Of a DNA stretch of 64,000 nucleotides, positions 57,919-64,000 are shown piece after piece (positions within the stretch are counted from its first letter, which is position 1; every line of letters starts with the position of its first letter). Origin of the DNA: Elymus sibiricus (taxonomy: Eukaryota > Streptophyta > Magnoliopsida > Poales > Poaceae); contig CM077667.1 of NCBI GenBank assembly GCA_039707655.1, forward strand, positions 158,514,642 through 158,578,641, written 5' to 3'. The notes beneath the pieces were generated by a model that was not told where the DNA came from, ran no database searches, and was given only the letters and a program-made list of their open reading frames with translations. The position numbers and the translations under genes were made by a program.

Positions 57919-58857
57919 AGGGCGACCATGCGCTGTCTTCACAGGCACATGGCACACCGTTGTGTCCCTTCATGGATGGTACTATGTTGACCAAGGCTCG
58001 TGTTTGTACATCATGAAGACGTGGGCCAACGAGTGGACTCTTTGTTTAGTATCGTCAAGGGAAAGGCATTGTTCGGGTGCTTACCTCGGGTATGTAATAT
58101 ACCGCGAGTCGTGGATGACATGGAAGTTCCCCGAGTCTTGTGGGTAAAGCGCGCAACCTCTGCAGAGTGTAAAACTATTCGAATAGCCGTGTCCATGGTT
58201 ATGGACAGTTGGAGGTCCTTCTTAAACTACGTCTAGATGTTTTCTCAAAAATTGGTGTGTGTGTGACAAAGATGATACTTGAGTTAAGTCGGATGACTTG
58301 ACATGATGACTGAACATGAGATGTTCAACCCCTGCTTATGATGATATCTGTAACTCGTTCATATGGATATCTTCCAACTGTTGATGCATGCTTACAAAAG
58401 TTATTTGATCATGTCACTGCACTCAAAATTAGCTTTCTGCAAAATTACCTACTTAGTGCTATATCATGCATTGTTATTGCCTTGTTCCAAACACGGGTTG
58501 CTTGCGAGTACATTCAAAGTACTCATTGGCTTGCCACTGGTTATTTTATTGGCCAGGCATGAAAGACCAGGTTATGATGAAGATTACCTTGGTGACGAAC
58601 ATGCGAGCTAGGACACTTCCCAGTCAGAATGCCTGTACGGTTAAGGCAGATGGCATGGGTTCATGTTATCGTTGAAGATTTCCGCTGCAAGTTTACGAAG
58701 ACTTGGCCATAAAGGCCATATTTGGGTAAAACGGTACATAATGGATGTAAGACTCTTGTTATTCAGTTTCTGTGTGTTCAGTGAGCATTGATCTCTGGGA
58801 TCACTATGCACATACATTCGGTGATCACGACTTATGAGTCGGGGTCCCCACAGCCAA

Positions 58858-59670
58858 ATGAGCCCACCATCCATTCAAAAAAAAGAGAGAAAATGAGAGA
58901 AGGGACTTTGCTACTATCCTTTACCACACTTGTGCCTCAAAGTGGCACCATTCTCTTCATGTAGAGAGTCTCATGATATATCACTTTCATATGCTAGTGG
59001 GAATTACCTATTCATTATTACAAACTTGGCTTGTATATTCCTATGATGGGCTTCCGCAAATGCCCGAGGTCTTCATGAGCAAGCAAGTTGGATGCACACC
59101 CCACTTAGCTTCATTTGAGCTTTCATACATGTATAGCTCTAGTGCATCATTTGCATGGCAATCCCTACTCCTCGCATTGACATCTATCGATGGGCATCTC
59201 CATAGCCTGTTGGTACGCCTAGTTGACGTGAGACTATCTTCTCCACTTCCTACCCCTTTGATACCTACCACTATACTCTATTCCACTTAAATGCTATGTC
59301 CAATGGCTCACGCTCATGTATTGCATGAAGAATAAAAAGTTGATGCATATTGAAAAAGTACCAACCGATTGCTTGACTTGGACACCGTGGTGCTTAAGAT
59401 TTGTATTAATGTGGTGAATATGGAGACATGCCTTGCTAATACAATAAGATGAATGGGGGGGGTAAACATTTCTTAAGGATCGTGCACTTTTAAGAATTAA
59501 CAATTCTATTTCTTACATTTTAATTATTGCTATGTTAATATTTGTTGATTCATATTTTCTCAATGAGCATACATGCACAAGATTACATAGTGGATAGCAT
59601 GTCAGATCAAAAATTCTGTTTTTATCATTTACATACTCAAGGACGAGCGGGAATTAAGCTTTGGGATGCT
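58858..59670 (+). other. Internal non-coding region of the container element, second part
   Basis: It matches the reverse complement of about 20661-21520 and continues the region that stops at 43658. It ends with tcaaggacgagcgg, then the polypurine tract aagctttgggatgct (59657-59670). No gene. Confidence 0.6.
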
Positions 59671-61232
59671 TGATACGTCTCTAACGTATCTATAATTTTT
59701 TATTATTCCATGCTGATATATTATCATTCTAGGATACTTTGGGTCTTTATTTACCAATTTCTAATATTTTTGATCACTAACCTATTGACCTAGTGCCCAG
59801 TGCCAGTTTCTGTTTTCTACATGTTTTTGCCTTTTCAGGTTTACAGTACCAAACGAAGTCCAATTGCCATGAAACTTTTTGTTGATTTTTTCTAGACTTT
59901 ATGAAGACCTAGAAGCTTTGGAAGGAGGCCAGGAGGTGCACGAGGGGCCCACCACACATCATGGCGCGCCCTGGGGGCGCGCCCTGATATGTGGTGGCCC
60001 CCTCGGCTACCTCCAGACGTCCCTCTTCGGCCTATAAATTATCTATTCTCCTAAAAACCCTGGAGGCAGTCCCAAAACCCTTTTCCACCGCCGCAAGTCT
60101 CAGTTCCGTCGCGAGGCCATCTGGAGTTCCGTTCCGGCACCCTGCCGGAGGGGGGATCAATCATGGAGGGCCTCTTCATGAACCTTGCCGCCCTCATGAT
60201 GATGTGTGAGTAGTTCACCATAGACCTACGGGTCCATAGCTAGTACCTAGATGGCAATCTCTCTCTCTTATGATCTTCAATACAATGATCATCGCATCTT
60301 CGCTTTGATCTATTCGATGTAATCCTATTGTGTGGTGTGTTTGTTGGGATCCGATGAATTGTGGGTTTATGTTCATATTATTAATGAAAGTATTTGAGAT
60401 GCCTCTGAATTATATTATCTCTTAATTGCATGATCATTATAGCTTCGTAATGCTCTCCGATCTATTGATGTGCTTTGGCCAAGTAGATTGATATTTCATC
60501 GGTGGGAGTGGTGCGTTGTGGTAGGTTCAACCTGGCGAGTTTCTATATCCCAGTGACAAAGTAGGGGAAAAGATGCGTCTTTGTGTTGTTGCTACTAAGG
60601 ATAAAACGATGGGGTGCATTCATATTGTTTGAGTTTACTTTGTCTACATCATGTCATCGTTCTCCAAGCATTACTCTGTTTTACTTAATACTCTAGATGC
60701 ATGCTGGATAGCGGTCGATGAGTGGAGTAATAGTAATAGGTGCAGGCAGGAGTCGGCCTATTTGCTTATGGACGTGATGCCTATATATACATGATCATTG
60801 CTGTGAACATCGCATAACTATCTGCTTTTCTATCAATTGCCCAACAGTAATTTGTTACCCACCGTAAGCTGCCTACATTAGAGATGCCACTACAGAACAC
60901 TATGGCCCCCGGGTCTATTCACTTATATATTTGCAAATGCTACAATTACCTCGCTGCCTTTATTTACTTTTTATTTATTTTGCATTTATCAACAATTATC
61001 TACACAACTCATTTGCTTGCAAATAACAAGATCAAGGGGATTGACAACCCTCTTGCCCGCGTTGGGTGCAAGTTGTTTGTTCATTTGTGTGCAGACCCTG
61101 AAGATGGTTGAGGATTGATATTCCTATTGGTTCAATAAACCTTGTTTCATAACTGAGGGAAATACTTATCCGCTTTGTGCTGCAATTACCCATTCCTCTT
61201 CACGGAAAACCCAATGCAGATCACAAATATCA
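59671..61232 (+). mobile_element. 3' LTR of the container Athila-like element
   Basis: 1562 bp, TGATACGTCTCTAACGTATC to ...cacaaatatca. It is preceded by a polypurine tract. It contains the hairpin 59942-60004 and a TATA-like TATAAAT at 60033-60039. The right flank gggcg (61233-61237) would be the target duplication, but the left end of the element is lost. Confidence 0.8.
59942..60004 (+). repeat. G+C-rich LTR hairpin with two GGCGCGCC sites
   Basis: The left arm gaggggcccaccacacatca then tggcgcgcc, and the right arm ggcgcgccctgatatgtggt then ggccccctc, pair over nearly 29 bp. It lies about 30 bp before the TATA-like box. Confidence 0.75.
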
Positions 61233-61237
61233 GGGCG

Positions 61238-61694
61238 CTCGAGCTGTGCGGTCAGATTGAAGGTAAGTGGAGACAAAGAACATGAGGCTTTTACCCAGGA
61301 TTGGGCCTTCTTGATGGAGGTAAAACCCTATGTCATACTCTTGTTGTAGTGATGTTGTAGCGATTACGGAGTCGATCTACCTCGAGATCATGAGTTTGTC
61401 GGCTAAACCCTAGGGGTTATGATGTTGTGTATATATGTGTTCTACGGGCTAAACCCCATGGTTTATATAGGCATCGGGGGGCATCTAGGGTTACATGAAT
61501 ATCTATTACCATTTATGGATTACATGCCGAACGAAATCCTCTCTCCTTGTAGCACACGCCAAGTATTCCGTAGAATCCAGGATGCTCACGCTTCATCACT
61601 AGGCCTCCGAAGTCCTTCCTCCAGGGTGCGCCCCAGCCTGGCCCATGGACTAGTCCACCTCGGATGGGACCCCTTAGTCCATGACTCCCTAACC
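61238..61694 (-). mobile_element. LTR-like fragment, minus orientation
   Basis: Read on the minus strand it has ggagtcatggactaagggg near its start (right side), a tatataaacc promoter-like box near 61455-61466, and a tail gggtaaaagcctcatgttc near 61280. I recognise this layout from a Triticeae LTR family. The termini are degenerate and no target duplication was found, so solo LTR against fragment is unresolved. Confidence 0.4.
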
Positions 61695-63730
61695 GAGTGA
61701 GCCAGATCACTCCAGCCAAGACCCTGACTCCGCCTCCGGGCCAAACGACTCAGGCTTCTATGGTCAAAGCTCCTTCCATTCCTCTGGTTTCGTCCACCGT
61801 GGTTCCAGCTCCTCTGCTTGTGCCCGACTCCGAGCCGGCCTCCTCCGCTCTTTTTAACTTGCACCGAGTCCCTGAGGACCAAGTGGGGCAAGCAAGGAGG
61901 CATTGATTCAAATGGAGCTGATGAATAAGCGACTGAAGGAAGCCTATGATGCCAGCGAGGTGCTGAAGACCAATGTCCGAGTAAGTACAATTGTAAGTAT
62001 TGTTCCCAGTTGGGGTTTTGATTTTTTGGTATGAGTGTATTTTTGTTTCTGAGTGGGTTTACATGGGGCACACCCACTGGGTGTAAGTTTTCAATTTCTA
62101 GGAGGGGCACGTTGAGTGTACCCATTGGGTGTACTCCCCGAGACTCCCGTCGAGTGAAGCAGTCAGCGGGAGTCTTAGAACTTGAGTTTTCTTTGAGCAT
62201 GTCTTTTTGCTCGAGTTTGCTGGTGCGGAAAGGTTTCTGCCTGTGAGGATTCTGTGGGCTCATGAACGGTTGTCACACCTATATGGATCGAAATCCTTCC
62301 AGCTAGATGATAGTAGGGACCACATAACCGAGCGGTATTCTGATCTCTTGGATCCTGCTCTTGTATCTGATCCTACATTAACTTCCAGTGGGGGCACGCT
62401 GAGTGCACCCACTGGGTGTAGTCCCCGAGACTACCGTCGACTGAAACAGTCAGCGGGAGTCTTAGAACTAGCGGCTTTGAAGTTTTTAACACTCGGAGCG
62501 TTGTTCTTCCACTCGCATGTCGAGTGGAAGTTTGGTATTCAACTGATGCTTGCTTTGTTTTACTTGAAACAGAAGGCTTGCGAGCTCGGGACTCACTAGA
62601 CCACCCTAGAGAAGGAGGTGCTTCAGCTCAGACTAGATTTGGAGGCCGAAAAGCTCAAGAGTGAGTGCCTCTCTCAAGAGAAGCTTTCTTTGGGAGGTTA
62701 GTTTCATTAGTCGGCTGCTTTTCTTGACTTGTTTCCCTCTTGATCCGAGTGAACTCGCTTTATCAGATATCCATGGTGAGAACCTCCAACTTGTAAAGAG
62801 GCTCAATATTGCTATTTCTTTAGAAACCATGAAGCAGGCCCTCGAGGACAAGGACAACCAGCTGGCGGCAACGTGGACGGAGGCCATGTCCAATACCAAG
62901 GAATCCGAGGACAAGCTAAAGTCAGTCGGGCAGTACGAGGAAGAGAACATAGTCTTAAAGTTGGTGGCTAAGACGGCCAAGGCCGAGGTGTCTGAGCTCA
63001 AGAAGAACTACGCCGAGTGGGAAACCAAGTATAATACCCAAGTGAATGTCTTAAGTGAGGAGAAGAAGTAGCTGAGCGATCAAGTGGCCGAGCTCCTGAA
63101 GAAGAAGGACGAGCTGGAGCAGTACGTCAAGGACTTCGGCTTGGAAATGGGGTGAAGTTTGAAGGTATGCCGCTTGGCCGAATGAATCACTTAGGGTTTC
63201 GTCGTGTTTGGCAGTTGTTAACCTTTTCCATGTTTTTATTTACAGAGTTCTGCCCTGACGTTGACTTGGAGACCGTAAGGATCGAGAAGGACCTGGATCC
63301 TTCCCGACTGCTGCTCAGGAACATCATCGGCATGGCGATCCTTCAGCTAGACGAGCACATCAACAACGCCCCTGGGTACATTACTCTCCTAAAGTTTGCT
63401 GTTGGGAGGATTGACAAAGAGTTGCTACCTGAAGAAGATCTCTAGAGTGATCTAAAGTCCCTCATGGCTCGACTGAACAACCTTCCCAGCCGAGTGCAAG
63501 CATGGAAGAAATCTATGGCTCGTTGCGGTGCTGATATTGCGCTCTCCCTCATCCGAGTCCACAGCAAGGACGTGGACGAGGAGAAGCTAAAGTCACTCAA
63601 GGTCGGCAACCGGAAGAAGGCCAAGTTCGAGGACTTCGTGGAGACCTTCATCAAGGCCACCACTAGGATCACTAATGGCATTGACCTGGACACCTTCATC
63701 GAGCCTGCCCATCCTTCGACTGACGAGTGA
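61695..63730 (+). pseudogene. Spliced gag-like ORF of non-autonomous Gypsy, C-terminal coiled-coil part
   Basis: Inferred exons: about 61695-61980 (donor GTAAGT at 61981), 62573-62696, 62767-63164 and 63246-63730, with acceptors gaaacag, tttatcag and tttacag. The encoded protein is a long heptad-rich coiled coil (for example TTLEKEVLQLRLDLEAEKL, and LSEEKK/LSDQVAELLKKKDE), followed by a helical tail ending at TGA 63728-63730. In-frame TAG stops lie at about 62598, 63069 and 63443, and single-base shifts occur near 61890 and 63150. Layout and composition fit the C-terminal half of the Transposase_28-type protein seen at 5763-9449. The first intron carries the double-hairpin modules. Function unknown; a gag-like role is inferred. 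Confidence 0.55.
62071..62451 (+). repeat. Double-hairpin modules in the first intron of the gag-like ORF
   Basis: Three copies: 62071-62083 (first hairpin only), 62120-62165 and 62406-62451. The last reads CACCC-ACT-GGGTG, a 20-nt spacer, then GACTG-AAA-CAGTC. CCAGTGGG at 62385-62392 can alternatively pair with CCCACTGG at 62408-62415. Confidence 0.65.
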
Positions 63731-64000
63731 TCTTCAAACACTTTTATTCAGAATGACATTTGCCTCGGAATGCTGAGCTGTTGATGTAACCGTCAAACTT
63801 TATTGAGCTTGGGGCTCATGCTACTTGTCCTTTTGCTCTAAACGGACCAACGTTTTAATTTGGTTTGACTTTCTTTCATTTGGATGTTGAATGTTTGTCA
63901 TGTTTTATTGACTTAGACAAATTTTGACTCGCAACTAAGTCTCCTAGTGTGGAGGATGTCCACACTCGGAGATGTTTTAACTTAGGCGAATTTTGTTTGG
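63731..64000 (+). other. Downstream non-coding part of the gag-like element, to window end
   Basis: AT-rich, with no gene seen. It contains ttagaca/acttagg-type repeats near 63910-63990 and continues beyond the window. Confidence 0.35.

Larger units (their letters stand above)
43659..58852 (+). mobile_element. Complete LARD retrotransposon (Sukkula-like) with 4.8-kb LTRs
   Basis: Two long direct repeats (43659-48433 and 52655-58852, the second enlarged by a nested LTR) begin TGTCACACCCTGTG and end GGTCCCCACA. Target duplication: gctaa (43654-43658) against gccaa (58853-58857), one mismatch. An initiator-Met primer site follows the left LTR and a polypurine tract precedes the right LTR. The interior is 4221 bp with no intact gene. 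Very long LTRs plus a conserved non-coding interior is the LARD architecture described in barley as Sukkula; the family name is from recall. In the first 240 bp of the two LTRs I count four differences. The element needs enzymes from a relative. Confidence 0.85.
52655..58852 (+). repeat. LARD 3' LTR (contains a nested Copia solo LTR)
   Basis: It is collinear with the 5' LTR on both sides of the nested insertion. Without the nested LTR and one target copy it is about 4810 bp. The extra length includes a 30-bp segment near 53958 and about 21 bp near 58275. The TATA box is at 54548-54553 and the leader ORF at 54791-55216. Confidence 0.85.

Overview
This 64 kb window reads as a stretch of a large, repeat-rich grass nuclear genome, most likely a Triticeae cereal or wild relative (wheat, barley, rye, Aegilops). 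The reasons are Athila-like Gypsy LTRs opening with TGATACGTCTCC, tRNA-Asp primer sites, a long-LTR non-coding LARD of the Sukkula type, monocot Transposase_28-type gag-like reading frames, and a G+C-rich receptor-kinase gene with a CCATGG start. Family names are from recall; no database was searched. I found no rRNA gene, tRNA gene or CRISPR array.

Only one host gene is convincing: an HSL1/HAESA-like leucine-rich-repeat receptor kinase at 14261-17348 (+), with two exons joined at the intron position typical of this family. It sits in a small low-copy island (about 11.5-18.7 kb) with a MITE-like element and an inverted-repeat Mutator-like element just upstream.

The rest is layered mobile DNA. 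1-5762 is the 3' half of an Athila-like Gypsy element ending in an intact 3' LTR. 5763-9449 is a spliced gag-like reading frame split by a solo LTR with a perfect 5-bp target duplication. 9450-11560 holds a possible CACTA end and another gag-like fragment. 18.9-26.7 kb holds an LTR fragment and a minus-strand, gag-only Athila-like element. 26.7-28.7 kb is a decayed Gypsy RNase H/integrase cut by another LTR element (28725 onward), followed by about 1.1 kb of CpG-rich unassigned DNA. 31.5-36.5 kb is a Copia element whose polyprotein stays in one frame, broken only by stop codons. 36.5-38.0 kb is the truncated start of another gag-only element.

From 37962 to 61232 a single Athila-like element (plus strand) acts as a container. 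A 5'-truncated LINE with a 14-bp target duplication lies in its 5' LTR. A complete LARD (43659-58852, LTRs of about 4.8 kb) lies in its interior, and a solo Copia LTR (target duplication AGGGC) lies inside the LARD 3' LTR. The window ends in a second spliced gag-like element (61695-63730).

The most interesting observations concern structure rather than genes. One is a bipartite double-hairpin module with a constant 20-nt spacer and a compensatory base-pair change, shared by two elements 33 kb apart. Another is a covarying GGCGCGCC-centred hairpin shared by LTRs and by internal spacers of Gypsy elements. Third, reverse-transcriptase and chromodomain relics appear in the nominally non-coding LARD interior.
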